Assembly (NCBI RefSeq): GCF_007752535.1
Contig: NZ_CP036426.1
Coordinates: forward strand, 2,666,001-2,730,000
From: Tautonia plasticadhaerens
GTDB taxonomy: Bacteria > Planctomycetota > Planctomycetia > Isosphaerales > Isosphaeraceae
Length of the DNA stretch: 64,000 nucleotides
Reading direction: 5' to 3'
Of the stretch, positions 7,924 through 18,000 are shown piece by piece. Numbering within the stretch: position 1 is the stretch's first letter; each line of letters begins with the position of its first letter. The position numbers and the translations under genes are program-made. The notes below the pieces were generated by a model, which worked only from the letters and a program-made list of their open reading frames with translations, was not told where the DNA came from and made no database searches.

Positions 7924-9429
7924 TCATCCGAGTACGTCCGACGGCAGCCAGGTGCCGTGGAAGCCGTAGGGAATCCTCCGGGGGATGAGCACCCGGGCGA
8001 CCGGGTCGTCGTCGAAGGCGAGCGTGTCGACGACGACCATCTCGCTGGTGTCCGCGTCTCGGTCGAACACGTAGGTGATCAGCCAGCCGTCGTCCTCGGC
8101 GGTGGCATCCGGTTTCGGGACGAAGACGCCCTCGCCGCCGAGGCGGCCGGGGCCGTGGCGGTGCCGGAGCGTAAGGCCCCCCCGGAGGTCGACCTTGAGG
8201 AAGCCGCCCATCTCCCCCTCCATCGCGTAGCCGAACCGGGTGGGACGGCCCATCCGGGCGTCGTTGATCCGGGGGAACTCGCAGGGGACGTCATGGAGCG
8301 TCTCCTCCCTCGTCTCGCCGCTGGCGAGGTTGAATCGCCATCGGTAGATCCGGGGGGCGTCGTCGTCCGACCCCGGCGCGTTCGGGTGCTCGTCCGAGGG
8401 CGGCCCTCCCATCCCCAGGGCGCCGGGGAACCGGCCGTATCGGCAACCGACGAGGACGACCTCCTCCCCCTCCTCGTACGCGTTCAGGGTGTGGAAGACG
8501 TAGCAGGAGGGGGACTCGAACCACTTCACCTCCGACCCCTCGCCGTGGCGGGGCAGGATGCCGAAGCGGGAGGGGAGGTCCGGCTCGTACTTCAGGAACG
8601 GCCCGCCGGTCAACAACCGGGCGAAGTCGAAGGTGGCGGGCAGGTCCATGAAGATCGAGTGCCGATCGGTGACGGCGAAGTCGTGCATCATCACCGGCCG
8701 GGGCAGGTCGATCGCCGTGGTGGAGCGGATGGTGCCCTCGGCGTCGACCACGCTGTATCGCAGGTACGGCGGCACCGGCTGGTAGCCGAAGCAGAGCATC
8801 TCCCCGGTGACGGGGTCGACCTTTGGGTGCGCGGTGAAGGCGTGCCTCAGGGCGCCGTCGAAGTCGTACGGGCCGACCGTCCCCAGGTCCGGCACCGAGA
8901 TGACGTGGGGTTCCCCGCCTTCCCAGAGGGCCATCAATTTCCCGTCGTGCCAGACGACCGAGGTGTTCGCCGCGTTCTTGAACATCGGCTTGCCCCGGGC
9001 GACCAGCCCCATGTTCGGCGGCTCGGCCAGCCCCCCCCAGATCGCCTTGCCGGATTTTCGCTCCTCGACGAACCCCCGGGTGCGGACCCATCGGTTGCGG
9101 TAGCTCGCCTTGCCGCCCCGGAGCAGGACGCCGTGCAGCATGCCGTCGCCGTCGAACCAGTGGTAGTTGCCGATCGGCGGGAACTGGGGGTTCGGCCCGT
9201 TGCGGACGAACATCCCTTCCAGGCCCTCGGGGATCCGGCCAACGACCGCAAGATCCTCGGCCTCGATCTCCTCGGAGACCGGCCCGTAGTTGCCGGTCAG
9301 GAACGGGGAATCGGGCCATTCGGCCCGTTCCCCGTCTTCGGCCCGGGCGGACCCGGCGCGGCCCATCGACACCCCGACCATCCCCGAGACGGCCGCCGAT
9401 CTGAGGAATTGCCTGCGATTGATCGCCAT
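7924..9429 (-). CDS. Tat-exported carotenoid oxygenase (RPE65/CCD) family protein
   Basis: This encodes 501 residues. AGGGAGG precedes ATG 9429. The N-terminus MAINRRQFLRSAAVSG is a twin-arginine signal, with a cleavage-like ARAED soon after. The beta-propeller family marks are present: FVRNGPNPQFPP and YHWFDGDGMLHG near the start. Four histidine contexts can bind the catalytic iron: FTAHPK, MMHDFA, VFHTLNA and YGFHGTW. Members cleave carotenoids or stilbenes with O2. The periplasmic location is notable, and the substrate is unknown. It lies tail-to-tail with tatC. Confidence 0.9.
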   Translation of the reverse strand: MAINRRQFLRSAAVSGMVGVSMGRAGSARAEDGERAEWPDSPFLTGNYGPVSEEIEAEDLAVVGRIPEGLEGMFVRNGPNPQFPPIGNYHWFDGDGMLHGVLLRGGKASYRNRWVRTRGFVEERKSGKAIWGGLAEPPNMGLVARGKPMFKNAANTSVVWHDGKLMALWEGGEPHVISVPDLGTVGPYDFDGALRHAFTAHPKVDPVTGEMLCFGYQPVPPYLRYSVVDAEGTIRSTTAIDLPRPVMMHDFAVTDRHSIFMDLPATFDFARLLTGGPFLKYEPDLPSRFGILPRHGEGSEVKWFESPSCYVFHTLNAYEEGEEVVLVGCRYGRFPGALGMGGPPSDEHPNAPGSDDDAPRIYRWRFNLASGETREETLHDVPCEFPRINDARMGRPTRFGYAMEGEMGGFLKVDLRGGLTLRHRHGPGRLGGEGVFVPKPDATAEDDGWLITYVFDRDADTSEMVVVDTLAFDDDPVARVLIPRRIPYGFHGTWLPSDVLG

Positions 9430-9662
9430 CCGCCGGGCCTCCCTGGGCGTCTCGTGTCGTGATCCCCGGCGCGATCGAGTCCGATCGGCCGATCCTGGCC
9501 GGGTGTTCGCGTCCCGCTCCTCCCTATTGTGCGAGCAGGTCCAGGGGGGCGGAACCGGGGCGCGCCCGCGACCTCGGCCGCCGTGGGCCGGTTGGGGTGG
9601 ACGGATGCATCCGGGTCGGCGAAGATCGGGGCGACCGACCAGGGAGGGGGGGGACGGCCTCG

Positions 9663-10235
9663 ATGGCATCGACCGCGCCGCAATCACAACCCGGATCGAC
9701 GGCCGACGGGGTGCCCGGCCGCGTGGTCGGCATCGACCCGGGGCTGGGCACGACCGGCTACGCCGTGATCGAGCCGGCCCCCCGGGCGGCCTCGGGGCTG
9801 ATGGGGCCCCCGCCGCTGGTGGTCGAGGCCGGGGTGATCCGGGCGAGGCGGGACGGGTCGCTCGGCGTCCGCCTCGACGCGATCTACGGCGGGATCATCG
9901 AGGTCCTGGAAGCCTTCCCGCCCCGGGCCCTGGCCCTGGAGCAGGTCCACAGCCGGGTCAAGCACCCCCGGACGGCGATCCTGATGGCCCACGCCCGGGG
10001 GGTGATCGTGCTCGCCGCCGCCCGGCGGGGCGTCCCCGTGATCGGCTACGCCCCCTCCCGGATCAAGAAGACGCTGACCGGCCACGGCAAGGCCCCCAAG
10101 GAGCAGATGCAGCACGCCATCCGCACCGCCCTGGGCCTGGACCGCCTGCCCGAGCCCCACGACGTGGCCGACGCCTGCGCCGTGGCCCTCTGCCACTTCC
10201 AGATCGACCGCAATCGGGGCGGCCTGCTGCCCTGA
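9663..10235 (+). CDS. ruvC: Crossover junction endodeoxyribonuclease RuvC
   Basis: This encodes 190 residues (family about 165-185). It resolves Holliday junctions with RuvAB in recombination repair. Catalytic acidic residues are visible in VVGIDPGLGTTGYAV (Asp about 25), LALEQVHS (Glu) and the C-terminal HDVADACAVALCH block. The basic DNA-binding segment SRIKKTLTGHGKAPKEQM is present. ATG 9663 is preceded by AGGGAGGGGG. No ruvA or ruvB is nearby, so this is a solitary ruvC. Confidence 0.93.
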   Translation: MASTAPQSQPGSTADGVPGRVVGIDPGLGTTGYAVIEPAPRAASGLMGPPPLVVEAGVIRARRDGSLGVRLDAIYGGIIEVLEAFPPRALALEQVHSRVKHPRTAILMAHARGVIVLAAARRGVPVIGYAPSRIKKTLTGHGKAPKEQMQHAIRTALGLDRLPEPHDVADACAVALCHFQIDRNRGGLLP

Positions 10236-10463
10236 CGCCCGGCGACGGCGGATGGGGGGAGACGGCCGACGGATGTCGGGTGACGGCGGACGGCGGAGGG
10301 ATCGCGCCCGGTCGGGCCCCCGCTCGTCGTCGGTCGGACTCCGTGAGGGGCCCGCCCCCGGCCACCCGCCCACCTCGATCCCCCGGCGGGGGGCGCGGTA
10401 CGATACTCCCTTCGTCTGCCCCCCGCGCCCATCATCGCCCCATCCATCGCCCGAGGTCCGTCC

Positions 10464-13292
10464 GTGCCCACCATCCCCGTCCCGTCCCGCCCCAGGAAGG
10501 AGGCCGGCGACGCCAGGGCCGCCGACCCGAGCCGCCTCAGGCTGGCCGACGCGGCGATCCTCGCGGCCTTCGCCGCGCTGGCCTTCCTGCTCGGCGTCTT
10601 CCCCCTGAAGGACGTCGACTTCTGGTGGCACCTCCGCACCGGCGACCTGATCCGGGAACTGGGCGCCGTCCCCCGGGTCGACCCCTATACCTATACCGTG
10701 CCCGACCGCTCCTGGGTGGACCTGCACTGGGGCTTCCAACTCCTCTTGAGCTACGGCTACGAGGCGGGGGGCGTGGTGCTGTTGAACCTGGGCAAGTGCG
10801 TGATCACCACGGCCGCGGTGCTGCTGCTCCTCACCTCCCGGCGGCGGGACTGGCCGCTCTGGGCGATGGTCCCCGCCTGGCTGCCGGCCCTGGTGCTGCT
10901 CGGCGGCCGGATGTACATCCGGCCCGAGACGTTGACGCTGCTCTACCTCGCCGTCTTCCTCGCCGTGCTCTCCCGGTGGGACCGCCGCCCCTGGCTCGGC
11001 CTGCTCCTGCCGATCACGCAGGCCCTCTGGGTGAACACGCAGGGGCTCTTCGTCTTCGGGCCGATCCTGCTCACCTTCGCCCTGATCGACGCCGCCCTCC
11101 GCCCCGGCGCCTTCGAGAAGGGCCGACGCCGATGGTGGCAGATCGCCCTGGGGGTGACGGGGCTCGTCGGCCTTGCCTGCCTGCTGAACCCGTACGGGAT
11201 CCGGGGGGCGGCCTTCCCGATCACCGACCTGCTCTTCGGCACCCTGAGCGACCCGATCTTCAAGGAGGAGATCGCCGAGCTGAGCTCGATCCCCAAGCTC
11301 ATCGAGGACACCGCCGGATACCCCCACTTCATGCTGATCGTCCACCTCTCGACGGTCGCCCTCGGCGGGCTGAGCTTCGTCCTCCCCCTGCTCTGGCGGG
11401 GGACGACCCGGATCGCCGACCTGAGGGGCGGGGGGGGGGACGCGGACCAGGGCGAACGCCCGAAGAAATCCAGGGGGAAGCGATCGAAACCATCAGCAGG
11501 TCCCAATCCCGGGGGACGGGGCAAGCGATCGGCCGCCGAAGCCCCGGGGCCGGGCTGGTCGCTCCGCCCGTTCCGCCTGCTCCTGTTCCTGGCGTTCACG
11601 GCGCTGAGCTGGCAGGCGACCCGGAACAGCCACCAGTTCGCCGCGGTGGTGGGCACGGTGACCGCCTGGAATTTCGGCGAGTGGGCCGCCGCCGTCCTCA
11701 GGCGCAGGGCCGACCGGGGGCTCGACGCCGGGCCCCGGCTCTGGCCCCGGCTGGCGGCGCTGGGGGTGACGGTCGCCCTGCTCGTGGCCGTCGCCACCGG
11801 CGGCCTCTACGCCGCGGCCGAGGAAGGCCGGACGATCGGCCTGGGGGAGGAGCCCGCCTGGTTCCCCCACCGCGCCGTCGAGTTCGCCGGCAGCGAGGGC
11901 CTGCCCCCCCGGTTCCTCGGCTTCCACATCGGGCATGATGCCCTGTTCATCTATCACCACGGGCCCGAGCGTAAAGTCTACGTCGACCCGAGGCTCGAGG
12001 TCATGGGGGCCGACCAGTACCGGGCCTACAGCACCCTGAGCCGGGCGATCGCCAACGACGCCCCCCGGTCCTCCTGGCGCAGCGTGCTGGCCGAGGCGGG
12101 CAACCCCGTCATCCTCGCCGACAACGACCTGGCGACCAAGGTCGGGGTCACCCTGCTGCTCGACCCGTCCTGGCGCTGCATCTGGTTCGACGAGGTCGCC
12201 TCCGTCTTCGCCCAGGAGGCCGACGCCCGATCGGGCGACTTCCCCGCCGTCGACTTCCTCGGTCGGCACTTCGGCACGCAGGCCGACCCCGCCCCCCCGA
12301 GGCTCCCCGCCGAGTGGCGGGCCTCGGTCAAGGGCCTGAGCAAGTACATCTTGATCTTCCTGGAGCAGCGCAACCGCCCCGACCAGGCCGCCGCCATGAT
12401 CCCCCTGGGCCTCTCCCGGGCCCGGCAGGCCCGGGCGGTGCTGCCCGGGGAGGCCGAGCCCTGGGCCTTCGCCGCCGCGATGGAGCTGGGCCGCGTCGGC
12501 CTCGCCTCCGCCGGCCCCGACCGCCGCTACCTGCACCCCTTCGAGCCGATCCGGGATCTGCACCCCGCCCGCGTCGCGTCCTTCGCCCGGAGTGCCCTGG
12601 CGATCGACCCCGACGCGACGATCGCCCTCTCCGCCCTGCTCGGCCTGGCGCTGCAACGCGGGATGGACGACGTGGCCGTCCCGCTCCTGGGGCGGGCCAT
12701 CGCCCATCGCCCGCGGTCCCCGACCCAGGCCCAGACCCGGGACGCCTATCGCGACCGCCTCTCCCAGGCCGTCGCCCGGCTCGGGGCCGAGCCGAGGGTC
12801 GACGTCTCCAACGGCGACCGCATCCGCCGGAGCGTCGACGCCCTGCTCGCCTCCGGCCGGGTCGAGCAGGCCGTCGACCTGCTGGAGCAGCAGTACCCGA
12901 TCGGCGAACGCGACTGGCCGACGGCCGACCGCATCGCCGCGCTCCTGATGCACCTCGGCCGCCCCGACCGCGCCCGGGCCTCCTGGCGATCGGTCGCCGA
13001 TCCCCCCGACCCGGCCCTCCGACAGGCCCGGGTCGCCGCCTCCTACTACGCCGAGGACGACCTCGACGCCGCCCGGGAGGCCTACGAGCTGGCCCTCGAC
13101 GCCGACCCCCGGTCCTTCGACGCCCAGTTCGGCCTCGCCCTGGTCGAGCACGACGCCGGCCGTGCCCCCGATGCGCTCTCCGCCGCCCGGGAGGCGATCG
13201 AACTCGCCCCCGACGAGCCCTCCCGGGCCGCCTCCCAGGCGATCGTCCGCCGGGTCGAGCCGTATTCCGACGCCGGGCCGGCCGCCCCCTGA
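10464..13292 (+). CDS. Large polytopic membrane protein with C-terminal TPRs, glycosyltransferase-C-like
   Basis: This encodes 942 residues. The N-terminal half has about ten hydrophobic segments with luminal/periplasmic motifs such as PLKDVDFWWHLRTGD and DLHWGFQLLLSYGYEAGG. This arrangement is seen in planctomycete proteins related to GT-C-type glycosyltransferases. A Lys/Arg/Gly-rich soluble loop sits near residues 325-365. After the last membrane span (about residue 455) there is a soluble domain (residues 470-620), then TPR-like helices (about 640-930), for example 'YYAEDDLDAAREAYELALDADP'. Enzymatic activity is not demonstrable from sequence. A small hairpin repeat follows. Confidence 0.8.
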   Translation: MPTIPVPSRPRKEAGDARAADPSRLRLADAAILAAFAALAFLLGVFPLKDVDFWWHLRTGDLIRELGAVPRVDPYTYTVPDRSWVDLHWGFQLLLSYGYEAGGVVLLNLGKCVITTAAVLLLLTSRRRDWPLWAMVPAWLPALVLLGGRMYIRPETLTLLYLAVFLAVLSRWDRRPWLGLLLPITQALWVNTQGLFVFGPILLTFALIDAALRPGAFEKGRRRWWQIALGVTGLVGLACLLNPYGIRGAAFPITDLLFGTLSDPIFKEEIAELSSIPKLIEDTAGYPHFMLIVHLSTVALGGLSFVLPLLWRGTTRIADLRGGGGDADQGERPKKSRGKRSKPSAGPNPGGRGKRSAAEAPGPGWSLRPFRLLLFLAFTALSWQATRNSHQFAAVVGTVTAWNFGEWAAAVLRRRADRGLDAGPRLWPRLAALGVTVALLVAVATGGLYAAAEEGRTIGLGEEPAWFPHRAVEFAGSEGLPPRFLGFHIGHDALFIYHHGPERKVYVDPRLEVMGADQYRAYSTLSRAIANDAPRSSWRSVLAEAGNPVILADNDLATKVGVTLLLDPSWRCIWFDEVASVFAQEADARSGDFPAVDFLGRHFGTQADPAPPRLPAEWRASVKGLSKYILIFLEQRNRPDQAAAMIPLGLSRARQARAVLPGEAEPWAFAAAMELGRVGLASAGPDRRYLHPFEPIRDLHPARVASFARSALAIDPDATIALSALLGLALQRGMDDVAVPLLGRAIAHRPRSPTQAQTRDAYRDRLSQAVARLGAEPRVDVSNGDRIRRSVDALLASGRVEQAVDLLEQQYPIGERDWPTADRIAALLMHLGRPDRARASWRSVADPPDPALRQARVAASYYAEDDLDAAREAYELALDADPRSFDAQFGLALVEHDAGRAPDALSAAREAIELAPDEPSRAASQAIVRRVEPYSDAGPAAP

Positions 13293-13305
13293 TCCGAATC
13301 CGTCC

Positions 13306-13331
13306 CCCTCTCCCCACGAGTGGGGAGAGGG
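13306..13331. repeat. REP-like palindrome (CCCTCTCCCCAC family)
   Basis: A perfect 12-bp inverted repeat with a 2-nt centre is followed by GGCCGGGGTGAGGGG. Related palindromes built on CCTCTCCCCG occur at 18894-18917 and 22825-22848, always between genes. This suggests a dispersed intergenic repeat family that may also act as a transcription stop. Confidence 0.55.
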
Positions 13332-13488
13332 CCGGGGTGAGGGGTCTTCGATTGAACGTATCGCCTTGCGAAACTCCGATCCCCCCCACCCGGGCTGCGC
13401 CCACCCTCTCCCCCGAGGTCGGGGATGCGGGGCGATCGTCCGCACGAGGGACGCGGCCGAGACTCGCGAGCAGAACGCGGGCAGACGC

Positions 13489-14904
13489 TTATTCGTACAA
13501 CGCCCCGATCGGCCTCCCGGTCGTCACATGGAAGGGCCGGTTCAGCGGGTCCCGGTACTCGGCGTGCGGGTCGACGCCCAGGCCGGCGAACATGGTGGCG
13601 GCCACGTCCCAGGGGCCGATGCGATCGGTGGTGGGGTAGGCCGCCATGCGGTCGGTCGCGCCGACGACCGCCCCCGGCGTGGTCCCGGCCCCGGCGACGA
13701 GGATCGAGTAGGCGTTGGCCCAGTGCTTGCGGCCGGGAGAGGCGCCGGCGAACCGCTTCTCCAGCGCCACCTTCGGGGCCCGGCCGAACTCCCCCATGCA
13801 GACCACGAGCGTCTCGTCGAGCAGGCCCCGGGCGTCGAGGTCTTCCAGCAGGGCCGAGAGGCTGTGGTCGAACCTCGGCAGGAGTTGATTCATGACGTCG
13901 AAGATGTCGTTATGCGTGTCCCAGCCGAGCCAGTCGATCGAGTCGGGCCGGGTGTCCTGGCCCCGGGCCGAGTGGTTCCAGGCCACGGTGATCCAGGGCA
14001 CGCCCGCCTCGACCAGCCGCCTCGCCAGCAGGCAGGCCTGGCCGGAGCGGAACCTCCCGTACCGCTCCCGGGCCGACTCGGGCTCGGCCGAGAGGTCGAA
14101 GGCGAGGCGGACGGACGGGTCGCTCATCAGTTCATATGCCTGCCGGTAGACCGCCCGCCGGTCGTCCTCCCCGGCCAGCCAGCCCGCCTCTCGGCGGGCG
14201 AGCTCGACGGCCTCCAGCAGCGACCGGCGGGCCTCCATCCGCACGGTCGGCACCCCGTCGGGCAATTCCAGGCTGGGGATCGAGCCCTCCGGGTCCGTCG
14301 GGTCTCCCACGACCAGCGGCATCTCGGCCCGGCCGAGGAAGCCGCCGTCCTGCCCCGGGGCGGGCAGCTCGGGGACGACGATCGGCATGTTGATGTGGGC
14401 CGCCGTGTAGGGCGAGGTGGCCGACGGCCGCACCCGCTTGAGCACGGCGGCGAGCGTCGGGGAGTCGTCCGGCGACGGTGCCGGGTTCGACGACTTCCTC
14501 GGGTGATACCGGCCCGTCAGCGCCAGGTAGGCCGCCGAGCCGTGGTCGAGGTCGTCGTGCGACATGCTCCGGACGACCGCGTAGCGGTGGGCCAGCCGGG
14601 CCAGCCGGGGCAGGTGCTCGCAGACGATCGTGCCGGGCACGCTCGTGGCGATCGACGAGAACTGGCCCCGGATTTCCGCCGGGGCCTCCGGCTTCGGGTC
14701 CCAGGTCTCGAGCTGGCTCTGCCCGCCGTTGGCGTAGACCAGGATGACCGATTTGGCCCGGCCGAACCCCGCCCCGCCGCCGGCCGCCCGGGACGGCCCC
14801 CCCGGGACGAGGGCGCCGAGACCGGCCAGGCCCCCGATCCTGAGGAACTCCCGGCGGCTCGCCGGCTCGCCCCGGTGCCGGGCGGGTGCGAGGAATCGGA
14901 TCAC
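13489..14904 (-). CDS. Tat-exported DUF1501 (sulfatase-like) protein
   Basis: This encodes 471 residues. GTG 14904 is preferred over the upstream GTG 14925 because GAGGGGGA lies 6 nt before it. A twin-arginine signal (SRREFLRIGGLAG) is at residues 15-30. The fold resembles alkaline-phosphatase/sulfatase: 'AKSVILVYANGGQSQLETWDPKP' near residue 55, 'SMSHDDLDHGSAAYLALTG', 'WDTHNDIF', and 'CMGEFGRAPKV'. DUF1501 proteins are numerous in planctomycetes, usually paired with DUF1553/DUF1549 cytochromes. No such partner is next to it here. Confidence 0.9.
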   Translation of the reverse strand: MIRFLAPARHRGEPASRREFLRIGGLAGLGALVPGGPSRAAGGGAGFGRAKSVILVYANGGQSQLETWDPKPEAPAEIRGQFSSIATSVPGTIVCEHLPRLARLAHRYAVVRSMSHDDLDHGSAAYLALTGRYHPRKSSNPAPSPDDSPTLAAVLKRVRPSATSPYTAAHINMPIVVPELPAPGQDGGFLGRAEMPLVVGDPTDPEGSIPSLELPDGVPTVRMEARRSLLEAVELARREAGWLAGEDDRRAVYRQAYELMSDPSVRLAFDLSAEPESARERYGRFRSGQACLLARRLVEAGVPWITVAWNHSARGQDTRPDSIDWLGWDTHNDIFDVMNQLLPRFDHSLSALLEDLDARGLLDETLVVCMGEFGRAPKVALEKRFAGASPGRKHWANAYSILVAGAGTTPGAVVGATDRMAAYPTTDRIGPWDVAATMFAGLGVDPHAEYRDPLNRPFHVTTGRPIGALYE

Positions 14905-14972
14905 GGCATCCCCCTCGGTTCGCACCCGATCGGATCAACACGGACGAACACGAATCGCCCTGATTCTACCGG

Positions 14973-15013
14973 AAAAAAGCCCCTCCCGTCGCGGCCTCCG
15001 GCCCGGGGAGGGG
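14973..15013 (-). terminator. Rho-independent terminator of the ACT-UPF0210-DUF1080-peptidase operon
   Basis: On the minus strand a CCCCTCCC/GGGAGGGG stem encloses an inner GGCC-rich hairpin and is followed by CTTTTTT. It lies 35 bp after the stop codon of the M14-S9 peptidase, so it closes that leftward operon. Confidence 0.75.
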
Positions 15014-15047
15014 GGGATTGGGGGGCCCTCGGGCCGGGCCTGCCGGC

Positions 15048-18000
15048 TCAGCGACCCGACCCGGCCGCGGCGGCGGGCTCGGCCTCCTCGGCCGAGGAGC
15101 GGTCCCTCGGCCCGCCGCCGAGGGTCCTCCGGATGAAGTCGAGCCGGAGGTCGGCGTAGTGGTCGCTGGAGATCCCGTGCCGTGACTCGGGGTAGACCAT
15201 CAGCTCGAACGGCTTCCCGGCCTGCTGGAGGTTGTGGATGAGCTGATAGGTGTTCCGCAGCGAGACGTTGTCGTCCTTCGCCCCGTGGACGATCAGGAGC
15301 CGGCCGTGCAGGTCGCCGGCCGCCCCGACCACGGAGGTACTCGCATACCCCTCGGGGTTCTCCTGGGGGGTGAGCATGTAGCGCTCGGTGTAGATCGAGT
15401 CGTAATTGCGCCAGTCGGTGACGGGGGCCCCGGCGATGCCGCAGGCGAAGCGGTCGCTGTGGGTCAGGGCGAAGGCGGTCATGAACCCGCCGTAGCTGTG
15501 GCCGGTCATGCCGATCCGGTCGGGGTCGACGTAGGGACGCTCCTTGAGCCAGTCGATCGCCGTCTCGATGTCCTCCAGTTCCTGGATCCCGAGCCGCTTG
15601 TAGGCCGACCATGCCGAGACCGCCCCCTTGCCGCTGGCACTCCTCGGATCGGCCCGGAAGACGATGAAGCCCTCCTGGGCGAGCGCCTGGTCGGTCGCCC
15701 GGGCGCCGGCCCAGGAGTCCCGGATCGTCGGGTAGTGCGGCCCGCCGTAGGTCTGGAACCAGACGGGGTACCGCTTCGACTCGTCCAGGTCGGGCGGCAG
15801 GATCAGCTCCCCTTCGAGCGTGAACCCGTCCGGCGTCTCGATCCGCACCAGCTCCCGGGGCCCGAAGGTGTACTTCTCCAGGTCGGGCAGCGGGTTGTCG
15901 TCGATTATCCGGACGATCGAGCCGTCGGCGGTGGAGCGGAGGGCGACCTTCGGGGGCGTCGTCACGCTCGACCACGTGTCGATGAAGTGCGTGCCGTCCG
16001 GGGCGATGCTGACCGAATGGTCCCCGTCCTCCTTCGTGAGCCGGTCGACGCACAGGTCGTCGATCGACACCCGGTAGAGGTTCTCGGCGACGTGGCTGTC
16101 GAGCGTGCCGGTCACGTAGACCGCCCGCCCCTCGGGGTCGAGGTGCTCGACGGAGCGGACCTCCCACTCGCCCATCGTCAATTGCTTGAGCAATTCGCCG
16201 TCGGCCGAGTAGTGATACAGGTGCTTCCAGCCGTCCCGCTCGCTGGGCCAGAGGAAAGAGCCGTCGGGCAGGAAGGTCGGGGCGCCGGGGCTCTCGACCC
16301 AGGCCTCGGTCGTCTCCCGGAACAGCGTCTCCGGCGGCCCTCCCGAGGTCGGCACCCGGAGGACGTCGAGCCAGGTCTGCGTCCGGTCCTGCACGTAGCA
16401 GAGCGCGGCCCCGCCGTCGGGCAGCCAGCCGACGTGGCTGATGAGGAACGAGCCGTCGAGGTAGTTCGAGAGGTCGGCGAAGCGGGGCTCGCCGCCCGCG
16501 CTGGGGACGACGGCCATCGCGACCTTCGGATTCGGGTCGCCGGCGAACGGATAGGGCGTCTCCTCCACCGCCCGTCGGGGGCCGGTGTCGTCGAGCACCG
16601 TGTGCGCGTCGAGCGGCCGGTCGTCGAGGCGGAGGAAGGCGAGGTGCTCGCCGTCGGGGCTCCACCAGAAGGCCTTCCAGCTCCGGCCGAACAGCTCCTC
16701 GAAGTAGACCCAGACCGCCTTGCCGTTGCGGACGAGGTCGGTCCCGCCGGTGGTGAGCGCCCGCTCGGTGGCCGTCTCCACGTCGACCACATAAAGGTCA
16801 TTCGCCCGGACGAAGGCCACGAAGCGGCCGTCGGGGCTGAACTCGGGCAGTTCCTCCTCGCCCGGTGCGCTGGTCAGGCGGAGGGCCTTCGAGCCGTCGA
16901 GCGCGACGTAATAGAGGTCCTCGCCGTGCTCGACCAGCGCCCCCGAATCCGTCGGGTCGGGGCCGGCGATCGCCCGGCGGGCCAGGCGATCGGCGTCCTC
17001 GGGGCCGATCGTCGGGAGCGTGGCGAGGGCCTCGGCGATCGGCTCGGGGTCCAGGTAGGGCTCGGCCTCGCCGGTGGCGGCCTCCACCTTCATCGGCCGG
17101 CCGTCTCGGGTCTGGAGGAAATGACCGTCGTCGAGCCATCGCACCGACGACGGACGGCCGCCGAAGTCGGGCGCGTCTCGGCCATCGAGCAGGTCGAAGG
17201 TGATCGGCTCCTTCTCGCCCGAGTCCTCGTCCTCGTCGATCGGCGGGATCGGGCGGGTCAGCAAGGCCACCTGTTCCACGAGGCGGACGGCCGGGAAGTC
17301 GTCCCCGGCCTCGATCCCGTCGGCGAGCAGGCCGTGGGTCATGAGGTTGTCGTCCGACCCCGGCTCGAGCAAGTAGGTCGCCAGGGTCCCCATCGGCTGC
17401 GAGGTCCGGACCAGCACCGACCCGGCCTCGACCCGATAGGACTCCTGCCGGGCGGACGCCTCGGCCTCCACGGACGCCGGGCCGACGTAGCCGCCCCGGC
17501 GGCGTCGGACCTCGTCGAGTCGATAAATCTCGGCATCCACCTGGACGTCTTCTCGAACGTGTTCGAGCGCGATCCCGTGCCGGCGGAGCGTGTCGACCGC
17601 CCCGTCATGCCCCGGCGGGATCACGTACGCGAAGGGCCGGGCCACGGCCAGCGTCGGCTCGAAGCGGTGGACGAGCGAGACGGTGTAGTCCTTCGGCACC
17701 CCGACGGCGACGCTCTCCGAGGGCGTCGCGCCGGTCGTCTCCTCGAAGCCGAGGATCGTGACCGGAACGTCGAACGGCCTCGCCTCGGACCGGATCGCCA
17801 CCTCGGCACCGTCGGCGGCGATCGTCTCCGAGCGGGCCCGGTCGAGCAGCGAACAGATCTCCTCCTTACGCGACGCAGCCACGTCCAGGGCGGACCGAAC
17901 GAAGGCACGCGTGCCGTTTACGCGATCCTCGAACGAGGCGTAGGCGTACGCCTCGGAGAGCAGCGAAAGCCGATTGCGAAGCCCGGCGTAGGTGGTCCCG

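Noticed and set aside
14905-14925. Start of DUF1501 at GTG 14925
   Set aside because: No ribosome site precedes it, whereas GTG 14904 has GAGGGGGA at 6 nt.
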